Part shown: positions 9,218 through 18,208 of the stretch, one piece after another
How the letters are laid out: each line of letters starts with the position of its first letter
How positions within the stretch are numbered: the first letter of the stretch is position 1
NCBI GenBank assembly: GCA_964035575.1
Contig: OZ037837.1
Coordinates: 558,001 to 622,000 of the forward strand
Source: Rhynchopus sp. YZ270_cl-10
Taxonomy: Eukaryota; Euglenozoa; Diplonemea; Diplonemida; Diplonemidae
Direction of reading: 5' to 3'
Length of the DNA stretch: 64,000 bases
Program-made: the position numbers and the translations under genes
The notes under the pieces: model-generated
Told to the model about the DNA's origin: nothing
Seen by the model: only the letters and a program-made list of their open reading frames with translations
The model's database searches: none

Positions 9218-10312
9218 TCAAGCCAGTTGTATGGTGTCGACAATATGCACACCGTCATCCCCTCCGTACATCACCACACCACCACAACTGCTGATTGCAA
9301 CACCGTAAGAAGAATGGCTCTCGCTTGCACGAAACGGCAGTTCCCACTGTTCCCCTGTTGAGATGGACCACACGCACAAAGACCCCGTACCGGGCGCGTA
9401 GACAGCAACAATGTCGTCGGACACAGCCATGTCCGTCCAGTAGTATTCCGTGTGATCTTCAAATACACGTTCACCTGTTTCAATATCCCAGACAAATATG
9501 CAGTCTGGGTCGCACGTTGCAATGAAACGCTGGTTTGGTGCCCCTGCAATAATACATATGGAAGAAGAGGACGAAAGTACAAGCACCTCGACCCCTGTCG
9601 TGTAGTCCCATACGGTGAGTAGGTTGCTGTCATGCCCAAACATCGCCACCCTGTCGCCTGCCACAAGCATAACGTCTTTGCACTCCACAATGTGGTCCCA
9701 TTCATGCACAACAACGCCTGTTGTAATGTCCCACACCTGCAAACCCTTGCTGCCACACGACAACAGCTTTGTTCCACAAGGTGACCATGCCGTGGTACGC
9801 GTCCCATCACCCTGAGTTCGAAAAGAGTGCAGTGCACCTGTCCTCACGTCATGAACTTCAGCACACTGCGTGTCCTCGTTGACACATGAGATCCACGCAC
9901 TGCACGGTGAGAAGGCTGGGTTACTAGTATGGTGGCAAGGGAAGTTGCACTGACGCTCATGTGTTGCTGTGTCGAAGATGGACAGACCCTCCTCACGCCA
10001 CATCACTGCAAGGTACCTGTCACACGGGGAGAGTGTGAGCGAGAATGTATCATCCACACGTGGTATCACCCCAGGAGTGATGTTGGCTCCAGTGCAGTAC
10101 AGCTCAACGGCACATCCCTCATCCATCTCCGTGTCGCAGATGCGCAAGTCGTCGTTCCCGATGTCGCCACCGCCTCTCATCCGCACACCAACATGCCGAG
10201 CACGTGGCACGCCAAGCTCCGCAACAAGCTTCCCCTTCACCTGTGCAAGAGTGTCGCTCCCGTCCACTTCTATCACACAGCTTGCAGACTCGAAGTGTCC
10301 TGTGATGTCCAT
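9218..10312 (-). CDS. UBL-WD40 protein, array copy 6
   Basis: 364 aa, starting at MDITGHF. UBL 1-76, propeller from about residue 85. The blocks that vary in the family read here as CNFPCHHTSNPAFSPCS, LHSFRTQGDGTRTTAWSPCG, SSSSSICIIAGAPNQRF and DHTEYYWTDMAVSDD. Two of these are close to pseudogene copy 5 and two to copy 1, again a mosaic. The tail is GVHIVDTIQLA. This is the first member of the array in the direction of transcription; upstream of it the repeat nest begins. It is unspliced, has no targeting signal, and carries the conserved acceptor just upstream of the ATG. Its role is unproven, as for the other copies. Confidence 0.85.
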   Translation of the reverse strand: MDITGHFESASCVIEVDGSDTLAQVKGKLVAELGVPRARHVGVRMRGGGDIGNDDLRICDTEMDEGCAVELYCTGANITPGVIPRVDDTFSLTLSPCDRYLAVMWREEGLSIFDTATHERQCNFPCHHTSNPAFSPCSAWISCVNEDTQCAEVHDVRTGALHSFRTQGDGTRTTAWSPCGTKLLSCGSKGLQVWDITTGVVVHEWDHIVECKDVMLVAGDRVAMFGHDSNLLTVWDYTTGVEVLVLSSSSSICIIAGAPNQRFIATCDPDCIFVWDIETGERVFEDHTEYYWTDMAVSDDIVAVYAPGTGSLCVWSISTGEQWELPFRASESHSSYGVAISSCGGVVMYGGDDGVHIVDTIQLA

Positions 10313-10730
10313 GTTCAGGGGGGTGACTCTGTTCTGTGGGGTATGGTGTGTGGTGTTGATATCAGTTTCCTGAAGGTAATTCGTGCTAATCAAATCAAGG
10401 CCGCACTTACAAAGTTTAGCCACAAACTACGCCCCCCTGCCTACTATCAGGTATCGCCAAGCCTGTGTTTATGGCGGTATGACGATGTTTTGTCTGAGAT
10501 TCCAACTTTCGGAAAATCAGTTTTCTGAAAACGGGGGTGGGAAAAAATCGCGAATAGAAAACAAAAATGGGGGCGATATTGAAAAAGTTGGAACGCTTCC
10601 TCACCCAGACAACACTCTTGGGTGTACATTCTTTTTTTCTATCCCCCAAAACGACAGAAATGGAAAAAAAAAAGAGAAAAACCCCTTTGCATGAAGTACA
10701 GAAATGAGGTGAGTGAACAATAGAATTTGT
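10313..10730. other. Gene-free stretch upstream of the UBL-WD40 array
   Basis: This holds the leader of copy 6 and A/T-rich sequence; no coding region or known element is seen. Confidence 0.4.
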
Positions 10731-11000
10731 TCGAATAATAAAAAAAGAAAAGCAAAAGGAGTAGCTGCTGAGGGTTAAGAGAACAACAACTACTGAGAAC
10801 ACCGATCACTCGGCAACATAGATTTAAACAGCGAAGACACAAAACGAATAATAAAAATAGAATCTGACTTCGAAATGTGAATAAAAACAAAACAAAACAA
10901 AACATTGAAACCGCACTCCTACTTTTCCTTTTTGTGTTTACCCGCCCCAGAAACAATAAAGACAATAAAGACAAAAGGGAGAGGTTGTGGTGAAACGCAC
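10731..11000 (+). repeat. Dispersed repeat R, copy A (uninterrupted)
   Basis: A block beginning near AAAAGCAAAAGGAGTAGC runs through CACCGATCACTCGGCAAC and ACTCCTACTTTTCC to the string GAGAGGTTGTGGTGAAACGC. It recurs at 11133-12240 (split by a transposon), inverted at about 19090-19200, and as fragments near 39575-39610 and 62195-62255. Its T/C-rich part ending CCCGCCCCAG looks like a splice acceptor. Identity unknown. Confidence 0.65.
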
Positions 11001-11132
11001 ACACCTCGACCTGTCGGTGAAGTGTGGCTTGTAGAGCACAGACATGGGATGGAGAGGGGGCTGCCTATGTGGGGGAGAGGTGAAAAGGGGTACAAAAGGA
11101 AACAATATCATTTCTTTGTACATTGCACGTCC

Positions 11133-12240
11133 CTGAAAGAAAAGCAAAAGGAGTAGCTGCTGAGGGTTAAGACAACAACAACTACTGAGAACACCGATCA
11201 CTCGGCAACATATGGACTCGTCCGGAAACCCCTCTGGTAAGATTCATCCTTTTGGGTATTTTTGGGTTTTTTTGATGATGTCCCCCACAAAAAGTGCATC
11301 TAGGTGATATTCTGATATGAAAATAGGTTTTTGGGGGGGTCTGAGGCTATATTTTCGCTTTTTAATCAGATTTTCAGCCTTTTATTGTCGTTCTTCTGGA
11401 TCTCTTCTCTCTTTCTCTTAATCCTGCCATGCCGCCTTGACAAGGTTTCATTGACCTCTGTCAAATCTACTGGATCAATGCCAGGGACTTTTGCTTTGCG
11501 GGTCACCTTGGATGTGGAGACTCCATAGTAAATACAGGTTCCCTCCATGTCAGAGTACACGCTGAAATGACACGACTGTTGCTCGGGTAGCAGTACACAG
11601 AAGAAAAGAGATTGATGGAAAGAAGGGTGCACTGATACGTATGAGTACGAGGGAATGAGATAACAAAGGCCTCTGTGTGGGGAAGCTCGCGCAGGGCACC
11701 GACAATGACCCCTACGGTAAGGATCTCCTGACAACAAGAATCATCAGAGAGATGGTTCGAAACGACACCAAGTGTGCGTCGCACCCATTCTTACCGTGTT
11801 TCTCGACAAAAAAGTGAACTTCACTGCTGTCATTGCCACGTTTATGAAATGTCCAAAAATACGTAAAAAAATATAAGTAAAAAGGGGGGGAGCGGAAATA
11901 AACAAAATAAATGAACAAAATATGCCCTCTGGGGTGGTAGGTATATGGCGGGTATCAAAAAATTGGGTTGTTTGGGTGTTTTGAGCAGAAAAACCTCAAA
12001 AAACCCCCAAAAGGATGAATCTTACCAGGAGGGTTTCCGGACGGACCCATATATTAAAAAGCGAAGACACGAAACGAATAATAAAAATAGAATCTGACTT
12101 CGAAATGTGAATAAAAACAAAACAAAACATTGAAACCGCACTCCTACTTTTCCTTTTTGTGTTTACCCGCCCCAGAAACAATAAAGACAATAAAGACAAA
12201 AAGGAGAGGTTGTGGTGAAACGCACACACCTGTCGGTGAA
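11133..12240 (+). repeat. Dispersed repeat R, copy B, split by a transposon
   Basis: 11133-11210 and 12052-12240 match copy A continuously. The intervening 841 bases are the inserted element 11211-12051. Confidence 0.75.
11211..12051. mobile_element. Mariner-like TIR transposon, non-autonomous
   Basis: The ends are inverted copies of about 60 bp (core GTCCGGAAACC, then GGTAAGATTCATCCTTTTGGG) at 11211-11275 and 11988-12051. The element is bounded by TA on both sides, and repeat R copy A at 10820-10830 supplies the empty site with a single TA. TA duplication is the mark of the Tc1/mariner superfamily. No transposase is recognised. A minus-strand stretch at 11366-11560 (DPVDLTEVNETLSRRHGR, then KRKREE) has protein-like composition and may be remnant coding sequence or captured DNA. 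Strong similarity of the flanking R copies implies a fairly recent insertion. Confidence 0.75.
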
Positions 12241-12544
12241 TGTGGCTCTACTCCAACCCGCCCCGGATCAGAAAAATGGAAAAAAAGGATGGGAGTAGGG
12301 TACGGTGTTCAATTTCCTCTTAGCAGTGCAGAATCATGCACAAAAAGAAACAACCTTTTTCGTTTATCGTTCTGCACATTTTGTTGTGTTTTTCGCTTCA
12401 TCAGAAGGTAAAACAAAATACTGAGGGCAGAACAACTTTTTATTTTGGTTCTCGTTATTTGGGGATCCCAAAATCGTGCGCGCGTGCGCAAATAATAAGT
12501 TCTTTCACTGAAAATAAGTTTTTTGAAAACTTGGTTGTATTGGT

Positions 12545-12587
12545 GTGTAGCCACCCTAGAGTGTGCCCCACTATGGGGTGGCTACAC
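12545..12587. repeat. Hairpin motif
   Basis: GTGTAGCCACCC (12545-12556) pairs with GGGTGGCTACAC (12576-12587) around an 18-base loop. The left half with its upstream context TTGGTTGTATT recurs at about 26436-26480 without the right arm. Confidence 0.6.
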
Positions 12588-12782
12588 GCTAAAGTTTCGC
12601 TAAAAGTTTTTTTTGACGAAGTTTTTTCAGGAACAATGAGGGGTTGGCAGGCCTGAGGGGTTGGGTTGGTTACAGGGATTAAATTTTCACGACTTTTCTT
12701 CGGTACAGTTTTGCACATGCTTTTTCGGGGCCCATCTCTAAAAGGGTCACACAGGGCATACCTAACTCAGTAGTCCCCTGGC

Positions 12783-13110
12783 CCGGCCCCGTCCGGATGC
12801 TGAAAACATGAAAGTGCTCAAAAACACCGGCATTTGCATTTTCGGAATCCGTCCGTTGTGTGATGGGGTCAATTTGCCGAAATGGACAAGTTCTTGGTTT
12901 TGGTCAAAATCCATGTAAAGAGGGCCAAGTAAATACCACAACCCAGATTTTCTCACCCTGATGCTGAAAACCTGAAAATGCCCGAAAACACCGGCATTTG
13001 CATTTCCGGAATCCGCCCGTTCTGTGGTGGGGGATATACAGAAAAATGGACACAATGTCAGTGACAAAATTTTCACAAAATATGAACCCATACCCAAATG
13101 GGTAAAGGCA
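12783..13110. repeat. Dispersed repeat of the CATTTCCGGAATCCG family, two tandem copies
   Basis: Two copies of a roughly 100-190 bp unit contain ACACCGGCATTTGCATTT, then CGGAATCCG, then GTGGTGGGG and AAAATGGACA. Relatives occur at 14850-15560, 28190-28330, 28565-28700, 30395-30520, 30575-30640, 41866-41950 and 42420-42500. It is non-coding and of unknown origin. Confidence 0.6.
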
Positions 13111-13254
13111 GCCAAACTTCTTGAGCTTACCTGTCTTACGGTCGTCATCCCCTTGTACTCTACAGTACCCCGTCCCCCTTGTACTGGTCAAAACTTATTC
13201 TCCAAAAACTTATTTTTTCCCCAAATCTTAAAAAAACCCTCAATCTCCAAACAA

Positions 13255-14012
13255 ACACCACACCGACTCTGGCGTCTCCTACACTCACGTGCCCGTGAAG
13301 GGTACAAACTCCACCTGCACTACATCCCCTCCCACGTGGGGGTGCTAGGCAATGAGGCAGCCGACAAGCTCGCTAGCCGTGCGAACGGCAGCCCTGCGAA
13401 CCACGAGCGGATCAGCCTTGCGAGCATCCGCGCGTGCGTGAAGCGCGTGCCCTCAGCCGTGAGCCCACACCGGCTGAGAACAGCATCTACTCCTACAAGA
13501 GTGGATCCACCACCGCCCTGCACCGACCTGCGCTGCGTACACCGCACCTCACGCGGCTGGGTGCGACGACCATCCGCAACCTCCGAGTGGAACGCCACCC
13601 ACTCGTCTACAACAAGCTGCACCCGGACAGGACGGCGTACTGCCCACGTTGCTCCGAAGAGGCTTCGCTCCGCCACATCTTCTCCCGGTGCAGCAACCCC
13701 GCAACCCCACGCTCCAGCCTCCCTACAACGAACCTGGGGCAGCTGATGCAGCGCCATGAGGCAGACGTGCTCCGCTTCCTTTGCGAGGCTGGATATCTGG
13801 ACGATGAAATTGAATCACTCATGCGCCATTGAGTCACTGATGTGACACCGGCGTGATGACTTTTTAAACCTACCTTATCAAAATAAGAGACAATTTTTAA
13901 AAAAAAAAAAAAACAAAAAAAAAAAAAAAAAAAAACAGAAACAGAAACAGAAACAGAAACAAAAACAAAAAACAAAAACAAAAAAAAAAAAAAACAAAAA
14001 AAAAACCCAAAT
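13255..14012 (+). mobile_element. 5'-truncated LINE (RNase H end, zinc knuckle, A-rich tail)
   Basis: At about 13260-13430 the plus strand encodes the C-terminal half of a non-LTR RNase H domain (IPSHVGVLGNEAADKLA, the family's PxHxGxxGNExAD signature). After a frame change near 13430-13480 it continues as the usual C-terminal segment with a CCHC-type knuckle (CPRCSEEASLRHIFSRC) and a stop at about 13830. An A-rich tail with ACAGAA repeats runs 13895-14012. The reverse transcriptase and endonuclease parts are absent, as expected for a 5'-truncated copy of an ingi/I-type LINE. The frame change makes it inactive. Confidence 0.75.
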
Positions 14013-14294
14013 TTTTTAGCTTTTTTCTTTGAGGGCATGTCCCCTTTTGTCGTCAGCCCAGAGTCAGTAGGCTCTGCCACACCTTGGGGAGAGGTGTGCG
14101 GACTGTGTCTCCAAGAGGAAAAGGGAAGCTGTCCCCCCTGCCCCGTCGCAGTGTGGAACCCCGCTAAGTAGCACAACAACAAAACTAAGCAAGAGGCAGT
14201 ACCAGTGGCGCGGCTACCAATAACTACCGCGTAGTCAGCGTCACGCCTACCATGGTAGGTTACAGTGAAAAAAAAAAAAAAAAAAAAAAAAAAA
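14013..14294 (+). other. Possible retroposon or LINE 3' sequence ending in poly(A)
   Basis: About 250 bases without a clear frame end in a run of about 28 A at 14267-14294. It may be further LINE 3' UTR or a separate short retroposon. It directly abuts the TIR element at 14295. Confidence 0.35.
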
Positions 14295-14737
14295 ACAAGT
14301 AATTGCTATCGGAAAAAAAACGGGGTGTGATGTGGAACTCCATCCTGTAGAAATAATCTACAACACGCCCAGCATTCTGCTCTTCTGCAGCAGGTATGCT
14401 AACGCTCTTCGTGCGCTGCCAGACCCACTGGGACGCCAGCATCTGAAACGTTCAAGAAGGGGCTGTCCTCTTCGTCCAGCACCATCTGCTCGATAGCGTT
14501 GTTGGACGTCAGCTCGGCAGGCTCCGCGTGTTCCAGCTCGTTTTTGTCCACAGGCTCCCCACATTGTCGTCGTCGTTGGAGCAGTGCGGAAGGAACACAG
14601 AATGCACAGACTACAACACATCGATCACACCAGGCACATCAGCACCACCCAGCAAATCGCCAGGATGCTACGGTGGTTTCGAAAATCGCGCGGAGTTTTC
14701 CACAGCACACCCCGCTTTTTTCTTAGCAATTACTTGT
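14295..14737. mobile_element. TIR element of about 440 bp
   Basis: The ends ACAAGTAATTGCT (14295 onward) and AGCAATTACTTGT (ending 14737) begin imperfect inverted repeats of about 50 bp that share GGGGTGTG and TGTGGAA. No transposase is seen; it is a non-autonomous DNA element or MITE. Target duplication is unclear because the left flank is poly(A). Confidence 0.6.
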
Positions 14738-14844
14738 CCTTGTTGTTATTGTTGTTTTCAACCACCTTCCTTCAACCCTTGCAGGGATCAGTTGTTATTT
14801 TTTTCGCGAAAACATGAAATTACACATTTCAAGAGAACAAATTA

Positions 14845-15640
14845 AAAAGGGTCCTTATTTGCATTTTTGGGATTCACCCGTGCAGTGGTGGGGTCAATCT
14901 CGAAAATTGGACAATTTTTTGACCACTTAAATTTTGAGAAATATGAGCCCGGTTGCTTATACGTGGGGCCCATTTTCGGCTAAAATTTTCCTCAAAATCT
15001 GGTTTTGTAAAATTGACCCTTTACTCCCCCCCCACATCGATTTCAATACTATACCTTACTTCACCTACGGTTGCCCTTACAGGGGGGGGGTGAAGGAAGG
15101 TAAGTTGAAAAAAGGGTCCTTATTTGCATTTTTGGGATTCACCCGTGCAGTGGTGGGGTCAATCTCGAAAATTGGACAATTTTTTGACCACTTAAATTTT
15201 GAGAAATATGAGCCCGGTTGCTTATACGTGGGGCCCATTTTCGGCTAAAATTTTCCTCAAAATCTGGTTTTGTAAAATTGACCCTTTACTCCCCCCCCAC
15301 ATCGATTTCAATACTATACCTTACTTCACCTACGGTTGCCCTTACAGGGGGGGGGTGAAGGAAGGTAAGTTGATAAAAAGGGTCCTTATTTGCATTTTTG
15401 GGATTCACCCGTGCAGTGGTGGGGTCAATCTCGAAAATTGGACAATTTTTTGACCACTTAAATTTTGAGAAATATGAGCCCGGTTGCTTATACGTGGGGC
15501 CCATTTTCGGCTAAAATTTTCCTCAAAATCTGGTTTTGTAAAATTGACCCTTTACTCCCCCCCCACATCGATTTCAATACTATACCTTACTTCACCTACG
15601 GTTGCCCTTACAGGGGGGGTGAAGGAAGGTAAGTTGAAAA
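14845..15640 (+). repeat. Three tandem copies of a 265-bp repeat
   Basis: Copies start at about 14845, 15109 and 15375 and are almost identical, so the expansion is recent. Each contains a member of the CCGGAATCC-related dispersed family (TTGCATTTTTGGGATTCACC, then GTGGTGGGGTCAATC) plus a C-run and G-run pair. Reading frames through it are chance. Confidence 0.9.
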
Positions 15641-15798
15641 GGTGCGCGCGCAAACGAGAACCAAAATATAAAGTTGTTCTGCCCTGAACGAAAAACAATT
15701 TGCAGGCACCTTCCGTCGATTCTATTTCCTCTGACACTGGCCAATGCTTTTGAACACGTAGAACCCTCCCTTTTCGATTTATTCTTCTTTTGAGAGAT

Positions 15799-16381
15799 TT
15801 ATTTCGTGAACGCATCCATCAGCGGCTCGATGTCTATATCGAGCATACGGTCTATGATGCACTGTGGAGGTGAGATAAGGCGTGTTGAACGGAATGCAAC
15901 GTGCGGTTGGTGTTGTGCAGTAGCATACCTTGGACGCGCTCTCCTTCTCGTCATAGTTCTCCACTAACGACCACGAGGAGGCACGTAGCTCCCCATCGAC
16001 ACAGACGACTTTCAATTGGATGCCGTTGCTCTGGGTTGTGGCGGACTTCACGATGCCCACTTCGCGCCTCTTTACGGGTCTAGCACGGCGGCGCACACGC
16101 AAAAGGTCTCCAATGGAACACCTAGGTTGAATGTAGTACAGCTCAACGGCACACCCCTCATCCATCACAGTGTCGCAGATGCGCAAGTCGTCGTTCCCGA
16201 TGTCGCCACCGCCTCTCATCCGCACACCAACATGCGGATCACGTGGCACGCGAAGCTCCGCAAGCCGAGCAAGTAGCACGCGAAACTTCACAACAAGCTT
16301 CTCCTTCACCTGTGCAAGAGTGTCGCTCCCGTCCACTGCTATCACACAGCTTGCAGAATAGAAGTATCCTGTGATGTCCAT
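15799..16381 (-). CDS. Small UBL protein with a distinct C-terminus, two exons
   Basis: 171 aa. Exon 1 is 15929-16381, exon 2 is 15799-15861. The 67-nt intron 15862-15928 starts GTATGC and ends CTCCACAG on the minus strand and lies between codons. Residues 1-90 are a ubiquitin-like domain related to the UBL-WD40 array (MDITGYFYSASCVIAVDGS) but carrying an extra stretch after the helix (KFRVLLARLAELRVP). Instead of a propeller, a basic segment (GDLLRVRRRARPVKRREVG) and a short unrecognised domain follow, ending LDIDIEPLMDAFTK. Its 5' flank is the same leader repeat as array copies 3 and 5, so it arose from an array member that captured a new 3' end. The product is unknown; the exon model rests on frame and splice consensus. 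Confidence 0.6.
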
Positions 16382-16974
16382 GTTCAGGGTAACTCTGTTA
16401 TGTGAGGTATGGTGTGTGGTGTGTTGTGGAGGGTTGCGCAAGAATGTCTTCAAGCACTGGGTTCTTCACGCGGTTGCCATTCATATGAAAACAATGGAGG
16501 TGGAGTGGTGGGTTCTGGTGGACATCATTGGTGGGAAGGTCCACATCGTTGCACACGAAGATGAAAGCTTCGTGCGTGGGGTGGTAGGAGTACGGGTGTG
16601 CCTTAAGGGGTGCTCTCGGATGCGGTGTTGAACAATTGTGTGATTTCGCTATTTTTCTTTTGTTTTTACAGCAACACAACAAACATAGGTGGGGTAACAA
16701 CTAAGGTGCATTTTGGAATTTCCAAAGATGTTTACCCCACCGGTGTTTTTGTTAACTGTATTTTGCAATCTGTCTTTTTCTCTGGTTCCGTTCTTCAACA
16801 CACCAAGTTCCCGCAGGCAAGAAATACGCAAGAACATTGGTGCAGAGCACATCCCGACATTCAGGATTATGCGGCTTGCAACGAACACCGGAAGGGGAAT
16901 TGAGGGTACAAAGCAAAAAAGCAGGTGAAATGGGGATGCTTTGGGGCGCTCCAAACACTGCCTGCAGGACGTTG
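16382..16974 (-). repeat. UBL leader repeat and intergenic spacer
   Basis: 16440-16640 is the third copy of the protein-like leader segment seen at 5580-5800 and 8580-8795. 16650-16974 shows no supported gene. Confidence 0.5.
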
Positions 16975-18093
16975 TCACTGCGAATGCATACACCTCTTGC
17001 ATGCTTCGTTGAAACCTTCGTCTTCGTCTCTGCTCCTCTTGGGACGTGTCTCCATTACACAGTCACCCAGGCTGCTGCGCTTCAGAGCGCTTGACACAGC
17101 ATCGCTGCAGCCAGAGACGAAGACGCTTTTAACATTCCCACACCCCGACAGCACGCCCCTCCCAAGCGTCTGCACACTGCGCAACGGCGAGAGATCGATC
17201 GCCGAAAGACCCACACAGCCACACAAGAAGTTCTCCCCAAGCTCCTTTACCCCCCCAAACGAAGACAAATTGACGGTTGTTAAACTTCTGCAGCTGTCAA
17301 GAAAATTGGAACCTACGTACGTTACGCTTGCTTCTGGAAGGTCTATCGCTGAGAGGCTGCTGCATTCACGAGCGAAGTATCCTCCTATATGCGTGACCCC
17401 GCCAAGTGAAGACAGATCAATCGAAGTTAAGCTGCTGCAGCCTTGAAGAAAGTGGACATCAATGTGTGTGATGGTGTCGAGCGATGAAAAGTCGACTGCG
17501 GACAACTTGGTGCACCCTCCCAGGAAGCAGCGCCCGATGTATGTGAGGCTATGGAGTGCGGACAAATTGACTTCGGTCAGGCTGCTGCATCCGCTGAGGA
17601 AGCAGCTCTCAATGCGCGCAACGTTGTAAAGGGACGAGAGGTCGATCTCAGTCAGGCTGCTGCAGCCACTCAAGAAGTTGCTTTCGATGTGCGTGACAAC
17701 CGACACACCCGATAAATCAAGTCGCGTCAACGTTTCATGCAATAAGAACCCTCTCGGAATCACAGTCGCCACCTCCGCCTGCAGAAGCAAACACGCCACC
17801 TCAGGATCACTCACACTCTCCAGCCTCTGTAAGGTGATGTCGGTCTCGCCCAACGCACGAAGCTCTGCGATGGCCTCGGATTTCTTTGTTCTCGTCAATG
17901 CAACAGTGTCGCCAGAACTCAGCTGCGTCATGTCCGCTCCTTCGTCCATCACCTTCCCTCCAAACCTGATCCTGAAGCTCTCTTCGGGCAACCCCACTGC
18001 AGCTGCTGCATTCCTGCGTAAGTCTGCGGTTGTGTCATCCACACCCACCTCAATAACGTATGTCTTGTCGGAAAATGTCACATTCAGATCCAT
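16975..18093 (-). CDS. UBL-leucine-rich repeat protein
   Basis: 372 aa, ATG at 18091-18093 just after a leader whose acceptor context is a T-rich tract ending CAAACAG. Residues 1-72 are a ubiquitin-like domain (DDTTADLRRNAAAAVGLP, then FGGKVMDEG). A linker follows (AIAELRALGETDITLQRLE, then PEVACLLLQAEVATVIP) that recurs in the B-box protein at 42985-44463. About nine 23-24-residue leucine-rich repeats of the BspA/LRR_5 type then run to about residue 345 (pattern FLSGCSSLTEIDLSSL, then VARIES). The C-terminus is basic-acidic (RPKRSRDEDEG), a possible nuclear signal. Single exon; LRR solenoids bind proteins. No enzyme motif is present. Confidence 0.85.
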   Translation of the reverse strand: MDLNVTFSDKTYVIEVGVDDTTADLRRNAAAAVGLPEESFRIRFGGKVMDEGADMTQLSSGDTVALTRTKKSEAIAELRALGETDITLQRLESVSDPEVACLLLQAEVATVIPRGFLLHETLTRLDLSGVSVVTHIESNFLSGCSSLTEIDLSSLYNVARIESCFLSGCSSLTEVNLSALHSLTYIGRCFLGGCTKLSAVDFSSLDTITHIDVHFLQGCSSLTSIDLSSLGGVTHIGGYFARECSSLSAIDLPEASVTYVGSNFLDSCRSLTTVNLSSFGGVKELGENFLCGCVGLSAIDLSPLRSVQTLGRGVLSGCGNVKSVFVSGCSDAVSSALKRSSLGDCVMETRPKRSRDEDEGFNEACKRCMHSQ

Positions 18094-18208
18094 ATTCGCG
18101 TTGTTTCGTGTTTTTTTCTCTGTTTGATTTGATTTTTGAAAAATTGAAAAATTGATGACCACCTCGCTTTTTTCTCGTGTGAACTCCACGCATTTTTTGT
18201 TTGTGATT

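Larger units (their letters stand above)
12421..15685. repeat. Possible large composite element between inverted 34-bp ends
   Basis: 12421-12454 (core GAACAACTTTTTATTTTGG) and 15652-15685 are inverted copies of each other, followed inward on both sides by GC-rich GTGCGCGCG strings. Between them lie a LINE fragment, a TIR element and a tandem repeat. The ends could bound a nested transposon, or be two chance inverted copies of a dispersed repeat. Confidence 0.3.
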
